Shown piece by piece: positions 9,992-20,157 of a DNA stretch of 64,000 nt (the stretch's first letter is position 1; the number at the start of each line of letters is the position of its first letter). The stretch is from Desmodesmus armatus. Lineage: Eukaryota > Chlorophyta > Chlorophyceae > Sphaeropleales > Scenedesmaceae. Below the pieces are notes generated by a model. That model saw only the letters and a list, made by a program, of their open reading frames with translations. It searched no databases and was not told the DNA's origin. Location: the NCBI GenBank assembly GCA_007449985.2, contig VIIQ02000088.1, positions 62,001 through 126,000 of the forward strand. The letters are read 5' to 3'. A program made the translations under genes and the position numbers.

Positions 9992-11908
9992 ATGCAGACA
10001 GCAGCTGATATAATAGGGCCGACTGATGTCAGCACATCAACAGCAGGAGAGGCTGCAGCAGCAGCAACCACCCAGTCAGGCCCTGGCTGGGGCCTGCTGC
10101 TGCAGCTGCCCCCTGACCTGCTGGCCAACCATGTGCTGCTGCCACACCTGTCACAACGGGACAAGGCGGCACTACGACAGGCCAGCAGGTACGTGTGTGT
10201 TTGGAGGGACAGAGCAGGGCAAGGATGCTCGTTTGGCAAAAGTGCTTTGTGGTGCAGAGCAGGGGCATGGGGGGCGTCCTTGGTGTGTGTGTGTGTGGGG
10301 GGGGGGGGGGGGCTGCTCTACCATCACCAAGGAGAGGGCAGGCACTAGGACGCGCCAGCAGGCAAAGGGGGAAGGGGAGACTGGTGGGAAGGGTGAGGTG
10401 GGGGGAGGGGAGCGGTGCTACACGACCATTGGTGTTGCTTTTGTGTATTGTCCATGCGTGCATTGGGGTTATCAAGCGCTTTAGGGCTGAGCGTACCCTG
10501 CCCTCCTCTTTGAGGGGAGGGAGTGGGCCATTTGCCTGTCCTACATGCCAACAGCTCTCTCCCTGCATTCCAGGTTGTTTCGCCGTCTGGTGAATGCTGC
10601 TGTGGGGTGCTGTGTGCTGGACGCCCACCAGGACAATGCACACGCAGGGCAGCAGGTGAGACCAGCGTATGAGTGTAGCGTGTGCCTCATGACACATGCA
10701 CGATCATGTTGGCGGGGGGGGGGGGGGGGCTGATGGCACAGCTGGGTGTGTGCTTGATGCCTACCAGGACCACGCACACGCAGGGCAGCAGGTGAGAGCG
10801 ACATATGACGGTGAAGCAGTGCACTACACATCACGTGGCGTCATGACACGTACATGATCATGTTTGGAGGGAGAGCAGGGCTGATATGATAGCTGGGTTG
10901 AATGCTGCATGACTCACAGAACAATGCACAGACAGCGCAACAGGTGCATCCTGCACTGACACTCAGCTGTGTGTAGTGCACCTATCAGTAGGTGCGATGT
11001 GTATGTAACACTTAGGCAGAATGTGGGTTTAGGGCGATCAGCAACGGCAGCTGTAACAGCATTGGTACAAAGCTGTAGTGCAGCTTTGATACCCAATGGA
11101 CTGAGGAGTTCAATATCACGTTCATGACTATGCTGCTGCCCTGTTGTTGTCGCTGTTGCTTTTGCTGCTGCTGCTGCTGCTACTGCCCTGTTGGTGTGTT
11201 GCTGTCGTTGTTTGTGTCACTGAACCCTGCCAGCTGGCAGGCAGCTTCATCAACTTGGCCACCCTGCGTATCGCCTGCACACCGCACACACAACCTGCTG
11301 CTGCTGCTGCTGCGGGTGCTGTGGGTGCCACCACCAACAAGCCTCCTGTACCAACAGCTGTGTCAGCTGGTGCAGCAGCAGCAGCAGCAGGGCGTGGTGT
11401 GCTGTGCAGTGGCAACATCCAGGTGCTGCAGCAGCAGCTGCCACACATACTGCAACAGGTGAGTGGTGTAATCCTTGACCTGAGAGACTGAGGTACCACA
11501 AGTTGAAGGCCCTGTGGGCACCCCCATGCGCCCTTGGCTCAACTGGCTAGTGCTGAGGTTGGGACACTGTCCCCCATATACTGTACTGTAATGAATGTGG
11601 GTGGGTCAAACTAGCATTGAGTATGACGGATGTGCCTAACAAGGCTATCTTTGGAAGGGGGGGGGCTCCTGAGTAGGGTGTCAGCAAGGGGGACAGGTCA
11701 AGATGCTTGCAGGGATGATTTTGGTGCCGACTAGCTAAGCTCTGATGGGCTGTGTGCTTTGTTCCGTTCTGACCTGTCCATTTGGTTGCTGTGTGCTGTC
11801 TGTCGCCTGCTGCTGGTGCAGTTGCCCCGCCTGCGTGCATTGGTGTATGAGGGGCCACGCGACAGGAGACAGCAGGGCCTTGACATGACAGCAGCACTGC
11901 AGGCACTG

Positions 11909-11939
<31 letters not shown>

Positions 11940-12379
11940 GTAGTCATAACAATGCACAAACCCCACCAGCAGCAGCAGCAGGAGCAGCAGCAGCAGGATC
12001 GCTACGTGTGCTGTCGCTGACGTCTGGGTCGCTGCCAGATGCCCTGATGGAGTCAGTTGGGCAGCTGAGGGGGCTGAGTGAGCTGAGGCTGAATGCAACA
12101 GCGGCCATACACATGGGGCCAGTGGCACAGCTGACAGCACTGACTGGGTTGACACTTACGGTAGGTGGTGGGGTGAGGGAGGTCTGTGTGTTGGGGTTGG
12201 GGCAGCGTCAAGTATGGTTGGGGTGAGGGTGTTTACAAGTTGGTGCAAGGGACTGAGTGAGCTGACGCTGAATGCAACAGCAGCCATACACATGGGGCCA
12301 GTGGCGCAATTGACAGCAGTCACTGGACTCACACTTACGGTGAGGAAGGAGGAGTGGGGAGAGGTGTGTTTGTATGAGG

Positions 12380-12432
<53 letters not shown>

Positions 12433-15400
12433 AAGTTTTGTTGTGCCAGCACTTGGATTGGAAAAGTGGCTGAGTGGGCTGAGGCTGAATGCACTGCAGC
12501 CATACACATGGGGCCAGTGGCACAACTGACAGCACTGACTGGGCTCACACTTGCGGTGAGGGTGGCGGGGTAAGCGTATTGTGTGTGTGGGGGGGGAGAA
12601 GCGGTGGGTAGGGTGTGTGCCTGGCTGGGTGGCATTGTTGTCTTCTGTTTGTTGAGTGGTTGCCAGGCGGGGGGGGGGGGGGGGGGATTTTGCTCAAGCT
12701 GAATACGACTGAGCAGATGGCGCCAGTGCAGGGTCTGGTTGATTATAGTCAGCAAATACTTTTAAATACTTTCAAATAAAATTTTCATTTACATAAATGA
12801 TGATAAACCATACGTCAGCTAACATTGCTCCTGCAGGCATTGCCCCTCACACGTGAGCCAATTTGCACCAGGATGACCTCCCAAACAGAGCCAGCCAAGC
12901 TTCTAAGACTGTCAGCCTGGGACTGAAGAGACAAGGTGGCGCTGTCTCTTGCCCCCCCTTCCCCGAACACACACAACATAAACATGACCGTCTTATTGAA
13001 GCACCAAGCGCCATCAACGCACCCCGTGCGCCCCCCCCCCCCCCCCCCCGCCCCCGCCCTTCTCTGATGCCGCAGGTCACCCCTCCCCTGCCAGCTGCCG
13101 TGTGGCCCCTGTCCCGCCTGACCCGTCTGCAAGCCCTCACCCTGCCCCCCCTCCCCGGCACCTCCTGTCTCTGCTGCATGCAGGTCACCCCTCCGCTGCC
13201 CGCTGCATTGTGGCCCCTGTCCCGCCTGCAAGCCCTCACCCTGATTTGCCCCCCCCTCCCCCCCCCCCCCCCCCCCACTTATCCTGGCACCTTTTATTCC
13301 TGCCGCAGGTCACCCCTCCCCTGCCAGCTGCATTGTGGCCGCTGTCCCGCCTGACCCGCCTGCAGTACCTCGCCCTGTCAGCCCTGTCCCCTGCTCGCGG
13401 CTGGGGGCCTGCCCTGGCCAGGCTGGGCCCCTGCTGCCCCCTGGACACCCTGTGCCTCACATTTGCTGACATTGATGATCAAGATATGGCAGCAGTGGGG
13501 TTGGCACTCACGCAGCTGACATACCTCAACCTCAACTACAGCAGGTGAGTTGTTGTGTGTGTGGGGCGTTGGGTGGGGGGTTTAAACGGCAGGGGGGGGG
13601 GGATCAGGATCAGGGTCAGAATCAAGGTCAGGATCAGGATTATGTCAGAGCCATGGGGTGCTGCCTCCTGGGCAGCCTGGTTCTTTTGTTTGCTGCATGG
13701 ATGACGAGGATATGTCCCCATGTACAGTTATGGAAAAACGGAGCCAGTTGAACAGCCTCAGCAGCATGTTTGAAAGCACGTAACCTCTACCTCAATCCCT
13801 TTCTTGGAAGCAAATGTTCATAACCTCCCACCCACCCACCCACCCACCCACCAACGCACTCACCCCTCCACCCACCCCCACCTCCCGTTTCTGCTCCCTG
13901 CCCCCTCCTATGCAGGCACCTCACCCCTGCCTCAGTCCCCCACCTGGCCCGCCTGCCGTCCCTCTCAGTCCTGCACCTCCAAGAGACGGGCCTCACACTA
14001 GGCCCTAGGGAGCTGGCAGCACTCGGCAGTGGCTGCAGCACCCCCCGTCTGTAGTTGCCTCTCCCCTAGCTCAGCCCCTCTTTTCCCATGAGTCAAGCAT
14101 TTGTTTGTAGGCCCCTCACCCCTCACCCTACCCTTTCCTGCCCCCCTCCCCCCTCCTTGCTGCCCCCTTACCCTGCAGGCACCTCACCCCTGCCTCGGTC
14201 CCTCACCTGGCCCGCCTTTCCTCTCTGTCAGCCCTGCACCTCCAAGAAACGGGGCTCACACTAGGCCCCAGGGAACTGGCAGCACTCGGCAGCGGCTGCA
14301 GCGGCCTACACACACTGGAGGCCGCATTCGACCTGAGGGGGCAATGAGTCAACTGACACCAATGCCTTCAGCATTCCACCTGCTAGCCCCTGTTGGCCCT
14401 GGAGTTGAGGTAGAGGCCGAGCTGCTGGCAAGGGCAACACTGCAGGACCCACAAGGTGAGGGGAGTGGCAGGAAGGTGGGGTTTAGGGGAAAGGGTGCAG
14501 TTGTGTTGAGGACTGCAAGTTGCAGCCACATCGGCACATCAGTAATTGTGTGTGAATTGCGGCAGGGTGTTGGTGGAAGCGTCACTTACCTTTATAGCCA
14601 GTGTTTGGGCAGTCCCTTGCTCTCTCACAACCCACAGGACCTTTGCGAGCATTGTGAAGTTGTTGCTGCTTGTCTGCTGCCGCTTCCTACCGCAGGGCTG
14701 TCAGCGTCAGGCAACACCAATGGCGGCACCTTCAGCAACAGCGGCAGCAGCAGCAGCAGCGGCTGGCCAGCTCTGCGACGGCTGCTGCTGAACGGAGTGT
14801 CTGTTGCTGACTTCCACAAGCTGCTGTCAGGATTTAGGGGCCTCACCTCCCTCGTGTTGGACTCAATGGGACCCAATGGGAACTCTATGCTGCTGCAGTT
14901 GACCAGTTATGGCTTCCAACCGCCACCCCCCCTTCGGGAGTTGGTGTTGTCAGCGGGGGGTCCCTTGTCAGAGATTGTGTGTGTGGGGCTGGGGTTGGGG
15001 CTGCCACACCTGCAGAGTGTCACACTTTCTGGCCTGAACTTATCTGCCAGTCAGGCAGTCGCACTGCTTGGCGCTCTGTTGGCCCACAGGGCAAGCCTGC
15101 AGACACTAGTGCTGCATAAGTACATGTGGCTAGGGCAGGGTGGGGGTGGGGATGGCATTCACTCTGGCAATGCAGTGTATTCATGCAGCCCAGGTACAAC
15201 TGCACAAGCAGCCGTGGGTGGCGAGACAGCAGGAGAGGATGGAGGAGGGGGCTGTGGTAGTGTGTTGGGAGAGTTGAGGGAGCTTCGGCGGCTAGAGCTG
15301 TCGCAGTGTGCCCTGACATCACAGCAGCTGCTGGGCCTGGCTGGCCGGCTGCCGCGGCTAACCCGGCTGGTGGTGCGGGAATGTGCCGGGGTGGGGCCCG

Positions 15401-15519
15401 GGACTGACAGGCAGTGGGAGGCAGCAGTGGCGGCAGCAACTAGGGCGCACCCATTGCTGCCCTGGGCGGCGAGGCAGGAGGTGTTGATAGAGCCGTGTAT
15501 GGGTGAGTCCGTTTTGTAG
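9992..15519 (+). CDS. F-box-like leucine-rich-repeat protein with duplicated exons
   Basis: Best exon chain: 9992-10188, 10574-10655, 11234-11458, 11822-12160, 13309-13544, 14179-14455, 14696-15519. All junctions keep phase. The N-terminus has an F-box-like helix set (LLLQLPPDLLANHVLLPHLS then QRDKAALRQASRLFRRLVN). LRRs follow: LPRLRALVYEG, LRVLSLTSGSL, LRGLSELRLNATA, LTALTGLTLT, LTRLQYLALSALSP, LTYLNLNYSR, LSSLSALHLQETGL, LTSLVLDSM, LQSVTLSGLNLS, LRRLELSQCALT, LTRLVVRECAGVG. Likely a substrate-binding F-box protein, by analogy. Within exon 14179-14455 the frame breaks near 14340: a stop follows FDLRGQ, while one more G in the G run gives DLRGAMSQLTP and restores the frame. Confidence 0.7.
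10750..10942 (+). repeat. Two further copies of the end of exon 2 (F-box/LRR gene)
   Basis: Exon 2 ends DAHQDNAHAGQQ before GTGAGA (10655). A second copy (about 10755-10794) reads DAYQDHAHAGQQ before GTGAGA. A third (10919-10942), after a CTCACAG acceptor, reads NNAQTAQQ before GTGCAT and could be a 24-base microexon. Each is in the same phase. Confidence 0.7.
12255..12557 (+). repeat. Two extra copies of the end of exon 4 (LRR unit)
   Basis: The block LSELRLNATAAIHMGPVAQL then TALTGLTLT at the end of exon 4 (12080-12160) recurs at about 12255-12340 (GLSELTLNATAAIHMGPVAQ) and 12472-12555 (RLNALQPYTWGQWHN in a shifted frame; nucleotide identity is high). Both copies end at a GTGAGG donor. A long GT tract lies between them. 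Confidence 0.8.
12380..12432. repeat. (GT)n microsatellite
   Basis: About 25 uninterrupted GT dinucleotides in the segment between the second and third copies of the exon 4 end. Confidence 0.9.
13076..13260 (+). repeat. Two upstream partial copies of exon 5 start
   Basis: The exon 5 opening VTPPLPAALWPLSRLTRLQ (13309 onward, after GCCGCAG) also occurs after CAG at 13076 (VTPPLPAAVWPLSRLTRLQA) and at 13184 (VTPPLPAALWPLSRLQALTL). Only the third copy continues into the full exon. Spacing is 108 and 125 bp, with C-rich sequence between. Confidence 0.8.
13916..14060 (+). repeat. First copy of exon 6 (LRR), probably alternative or decayed
   Basis: After TATGCAG this reads HLTPASVPHLARLPSLSVLH and LQETGLTLGPRELAALGSGC, nearly identical to the exon starting at 14179 (HLTPASVPHLARLSSLSALH). 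The copies are 263 bp apart. This one then diverges (STPRL) and meets a stop, whereas the second continues. Confidence 0.8.
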
Positions 15520-16018
15520 GGCAGGCGTGAGTTGCTTTGGTCTGGGGGATCGTGCACTGGCAACAGCAGCTGCTGGGCCTGGCTGCTCGGCTCCCACAGC
15601 TGACTCGGCTGGTGGTGCGGGAGTGTGCCGGGGTGGGGCCAAGGACTGATAGGCAGTGGGAGGCGGCAGTTGCGGCAGCAGCTAGGGCACACCCAATGCT
15701 GCCCTGGGCTGTGAGGCAGGAGGTGTTGATAGAGCCTTGTGTGGGTGAGTCCGTTGTGTAAGGCAGGCGCTAGTTGCTTTGGTCTGGATGATCGTGCACT
15801 GGCAAGTTGCCAGTGGCAACAGCAGCTGCTGGGCCTGGCTGTGCGGCTGCCACGGCTAACCCGGCTGGTGGTGCGGGAGTGTGCCGGTGTGGGGCCCGGG
15901 ACTGATAGACAGTGGGAGGTGGCAGTGGCGGCAGCAGCTAGGGCGCACCCGTTGCTGCCCTGGGCGGCGAGGCAGGACGTGTTGATAGAGCTTTGTGTGG
16001 GTGAATCAGTCTTGTAGG
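15323..16018 (+). repeat. Three tandem copies of the terminal LRR exon block
   Basis: The block beginning QQLLGLAGRLPRLTRLVVRE and ending RQEVLIEPCMGESVL with a stop occurs at about 15323-15519, 15562-15761 and 15817-16017 (periods about 240 and 255 bp). All three copies keep an open frame to the same stop. Each has AG before CAGCTGCTGG and an internal GGGTGAGTCC donor-like site, so copies 2 and 3 could act as alternative last exons. Confidence 0.85.
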
Positions 16019-16530
16019 GCAGGCGTGACCTTTTTTGGTCCGGAAGAAGGGGTATGCACTGGCAGCAGCAGCCAGGGCAGCTGCTGCTGTGTGCTGCAAC
16101 GTTTTTGGACAGCACCATGTGTTGGTGAGTTTTTGTTGTAGGGCAGGTGGGAGTTGCTGTGGTTGGGGTTGTGGGGCACTGTCAGCAGCCGCCAGGGCAG
16201 GCTGCTGCTGTATGCTGCAAGTGAGTTATGCAAGCTCCATGTGTGGGTGACTTTGTGTTGTGGCAGGCATGAGTTGCTGTGGTTGGGGTTGTGGGGAATG
16301 CATTGGCAGCAGCATCCAGGGTGGACTCATTGAGCCGTCGATGGCAAGGCAAGAGGTGGTGATTTTTCCATGTGTGGATGCGATGACTTGTTGTGGCAGG
16401 CAAGTGCCATTCATGTTACTGTGGGGGTGGGGCGGCACTCAAGAGGCAGCAGCCAGGGCTGAGTTGCTGGTGCCGTGAGCTGCTAGGCAGAATTTGGATA
16501 GAGCCCTGTATGGGCGAGCAGATGTTGTCC
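16019..16530 (+). repeat. Degraded tail of the terminal exon array
   Basis: Four or five short, decayed units of about 110-125 bp follow, each starting near GGCAGGcgTGAGTTGCT and holding remnants of GCAGCAGCCAGGGC and of the block end (GAGCC-TGTATGGG). Units begin near 16017, 16142, 16263 and 16395. They keep only the ends of the 240-bp unit, so the middle was lost before or during later amplification. Confidence 0.65.
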
Positions 16531-16851
16531 CAAGGCATATTTTTGTGCGTGCTGTGCTTGTTTGAGGCGGCGGCGGCGGCAGCGTCGGCAGCCAGGCATG
16601 CAGCAGCTGTCCTGGGCTGCAAAGCATGGCGCACGGATAAGACTGTGGGTGCTTGAACTGCTGCTGTACCGCAGCCATGCTTTGCTGGCAATGGCTGTCT
16701 CATTGCTCATTGACAGATGTCAGTCGTGCAATCCTGCTGTGCACTGCATGGATGCTGGATGATCTAAGTGTATGCTGGAAGGTTCTCTGTTGAGTAGCAA
16801 CGATATGCAAGGCTCAGTGCGGACTGAGCAAGCCGGGGAGCTGCTGCATAT

Positions 16852-17004
16852 GCTGGCCCAGTGTTGCTGATATCAGATTTAGCCAACCTCCAAACACAAC
16901 AGCTGGCCCAGTGTTGCTGATATCAGATTTAGACAACCTCCAAACACAACAGCTGGCCCAGTATTGCTGATATCAGATTTAGACAACCTCCAAACACAAC
17001 AGCT
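16852..17004. repeat. 50-bp tandem repeat, three copies
   Basis: Three head-to-tail copies start at GCTGGCCCAG at 16852, 16902 and 16952. Each contains TTGCTGATATCAGATTTAG and CAACCTCCAAACACAACA. They differ by one to two bases, so the array is recent. Confidence 0.95.
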
Positions 17005-17778
17005 TGATCAGATACAGACAGAGCAAGCTTCATCAATTTGTTGAACGCGAAAAAACTATCCATCTACCATCCAGGTCTTTGGCATTGTATCCCTCTTCAA
17101 CTAGCTGCTGGCTGGAGTAAGGACTGCTAGTGATGAACACTGTCGGAGCCCATCATCAGGATGATGTTGAAAATAACACCACCAACACTGTGCACGCTGC
17201 AGCATGTAACCACCAACCATAGTAGCAAGCGCTTGACAACTTGGTCCTCTGTCACACGTCTTCAACACCTTCCAAAGATTGCCGCCCCCCGGCGGCGGGC
17301 TGACCGTGTAACCCCCAGCTGACCACAACCAAGGGGCCTGGCTACATGCAGGCACTATCCCTTCTTGCTGCGACCATGCTGCCCACTTGACACCACCTTG
17401 CAAACTAGCATGTCTGAACCTGCTGGTGCCAGCTGCAGGGGTGTGGCAAGTGCCAAGTCAGTGGCCGCTGCCGGTGCTGTTGGCCTTGCCAGGTGTTCCG
17501 CATGAAATTTTCACACTGTAGGGAGGACCTGGCAGGGAGGAAAGTGAAGGCACAAATAGCAGCCGCAAGCAAGCAGCAGGAAACGCATGTCAGGGCACAT
17601 GTACATGCCATGCAAGTTGTGTCAGAGTTAGTGGGCCGCCTGCCCCAGCTTCATGATAGAACATACCCTTGTGGCTTCTGAGCATACTTGTGCAACATTG
17701 TCTGATTTTTCCAACTTCATGTTGGGAGACAGTGTCACCCCGAATGGGGACCCCTTCCCACATCCACCCCTTCCCCCC
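17005..17778. other. No gene recognised
   Basis: No exon chain could be supported here. Short open frames (for example 17405-17611 on -) lack any family signal. The stretch lies between the repeat array and the 3' end of LRR gene A. Confidence 0.45.
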
Positions 17779-19703
17779 CTACTTTGCTGCTGCCCAGCAG
17801 CTGCCGCAAACCAGCTCATTTGCAGACACTTCAGCAGCAGAACTATGCACCCAGTCATGTGTTTCTGGTGGGCACAAAATATGCTGCCAGTGTAGCTCAC
17901 CATCATCAGTCCATGCTGCAGCCGCCTGCTGCAGCACGTCAGGGTTGTGGTGGTTGAGGTAGCACTGCAGCAGCTGGCGCCACACAGGCTCAGTACCAGG
18001 GTCCTGCACAGGAGCGGCAGCATGCTATAACCAGAGTGAAAAACAGTGCAGAATCAAGGCATGCATAAAAATGCCTGAACACCCATTGACATGACTTGTT
18101 TTTTCTGTGGCTTGCCAAAAGCAAGGTGTGCAGGGAAGGTCCTTTCTGGTGCTGTCAAGCTGCCAACATGCAGGCACAGCTAACCCCCTGGCCCGTGTTC
18201 TACACACCTCACTAGTCAGTTCAGCATCATCACCAGGACACCACGCATCAGTGATGTCAGCTGCTTCAGCTGTGTCAGCTGCAACAGCAACCCATCCCTA
18301 CTGGTGACGTCACCAGATTCCCAATTGAACTCCCTCAGCCCCGTCAGCTGACAAACCCTGTGCAAAACCTCCTCCGATGACTCATCGGATGAGTCACAAT
18401 ACAAAATGTGCAGTGTGTGTAGCCCGCTCAGCCCCTGCAGAGCAGTCAGCAGCTCTGTGCTGCACGGCAGCTCCTGCATGTATAGTGCCTGCAGGCTTGG
18501 GCAGCAGCTGACAAGGCGACTGCCTTCTGGAGCGCTCCGCGGGGCATCATCCCCTGCCTGGGCTGCCAGTGGCTGCATGGGCCAGGAGATGTCCAATTTG
18601 CAGAGGTGTGGCAGCTGCTTGCCAGCAGGGAACATGTGTTGCCATGCTCCTGCTGGCAGCCTGGTGCTGGTAAGGTCAAGCTCCTGCAGCTTGCTGCTGG
18701 CTGTCAGGGCTGAGTAGGCCGCTGCAGGAGGGTTTCCCTCCTCAACAGCCTCCAAGCTGTATGGAAGCCCCAGGACGGTAAGCTGCTGCATGAGCTGCAA
18801 GTGGGACAGCAGCTGTGAAGCCCCTGCTGCACCACCACTGATGCTGCAGGACATGTAGCTCAGGTGTTGAAGCTGGATCTTGCCAGCCAATACACCTGGC
18901 TCCACTTTGAAGACGCTCAGATCGAGGCACGTGAGCAGGTGCATGCCTGACATCAAGCTGGCAGTGATGATGTCTCCATCTTCACACACTGTGCCCTTGA
19001 GGGAGACAAGCCGCAAGTGCACCAGCCCAGTTAAGGCCTGCAACGGCTCAAGAGCATTGGCCACTTGGACTGGTCTCTGTAGCTTGAGGCAGACCAGGTC
19101 AAGGTGGGTGAGTGACTGCAGCCGCTGCAACAAACCTGTTGGCAGGTGAAAGTATTCAGGCTGACCAGGCTGACCACTGACACACAGACGTTCAATGCTG
19201 AGGTGCTCCAGCCCATCAGGCAGGTGTGACAGCGCCTCAGCACCCACATTACTAACCCTGCAGTCGCTGAGCCGCAGCTGTTTGAGGGTTGCAGCCGCCA
19301 GCACGCCCTGGAAACCATCACCCGGCTTCAGCTGCAAGTGAACCCAGTCCAACTGCAGGCTGCGTAGCTGCAAGTTTGGGGGCAGCGGTTCAAGGACTAT
19401 TCCAAGCCACGCACGGCCCATCAGCTGCACGCTGCTCACCAGCTGCACGCTGCCCACCAGCTGCACGCTATCAATGTGCTTGTGGTGCTTGCTGAGGTAC
19501 AACAGCATGCTGTCTGCGTGCTGCTGTTGGGCGTTGACTGCTGTGAGGCTGCGCAGGGCCAGCACAGCTGCCTGGTGCAGCTTACTGTGAGCCCTTGCTG
19601 CGCTGAACAGGCTGCGCTGGTCGTCGGCTGCGCAGCACTGCAGCACTGCCAGCAGGCAGGGGTCCGGCAGCGCCAGCAGTAAGGCCGAGTCTCCACTTGA
19701 CAT
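17779..19703 (-). CDS. LRR gene A, F-box-like, divergent tail
   Basis: Main exon 19703-18234 (490 codons, phase 0 at a GTGATG donor), then last exon from 18003 after a GTGCAG acceptor. The N-terminus carries the family's F-box-like segment (LALPDPCLLAVLQCCAADDQ then RSLFSAARAHSKLHQAAVL); about a dozen LRRs follow (LQLRSLQLDWVHLQ, LKQLRLSDCRVS, LEHLSIERLCVS, LTCLDLSVFKVE, LQELDLTSTRLP). The tail exon begins DPGTEPVWRQLLQCYLNHHN but does not end at AGLAE-stop like its relatives: an indel gives AAAAWTDDG and the frame runs on to 17779, or splices at a GTGAGC near 17898. Upstream, TGCAG directly precedes GATG, so a 5' exon may exist. Confidence 0.75.
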
Positions 19704-19979
19704 CCTGCAGCGCAGCACCACAAGCTGGTGCATGAGGTCGCTGGATGTTACTCCCAGAAGACCATCCAAGTCATATACTTCATGTCCAAGATGCACCCCA
19801 AAGCATACGTATTGCAAGGGGAGCAGAACACGGTGGTGCAGGAGATGCAGAAGCTTTGATGACAGCACTTGGGCTGTCTGTGATTTGGCCGTGTCACCTG
19901 GGGTGCTCCAGTACTCTATATGTATTGTTGGTGATTCTTGTGCATGGGATCAGTTCAGGGTGTGCTTCAGTAGCCGTGT

Positions 19980-19999
19980 CAAAAAGTGGCGGGTTGATC
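19980..19999 (-). promoter_or_regulatory. Shared upstream motif of LRR genes (copy A)
   Basis: AAAAAGTGGCGGGTTGATC on +, 277 bp upstream of the gene A start. Close matches lie upstream of genes B, C and F. See the finding on this motif. Confidence 0.5.
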
Positions 20000-20157
20000 T
20001 TGCAATGGCCAGCGCAGCGCAGCTGAGAATTGACCTTGAGCTTGACTAGCTTGATATCCAGGCACTTCCTACATGGCTTAGATCAACAACTGGCTGAGAG
20101 TTGGGCCTGCTGTGATGACTAAACCAGTTGTGTCTTTCAAATTCTGACTAACATAGG

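Noticed and set aside
16852..17004. Regular 50-bp repeats as a CRISPR array
   Set aside because: The whole unit is repeated without variable spacers, and the window is clearly eukaryotic.
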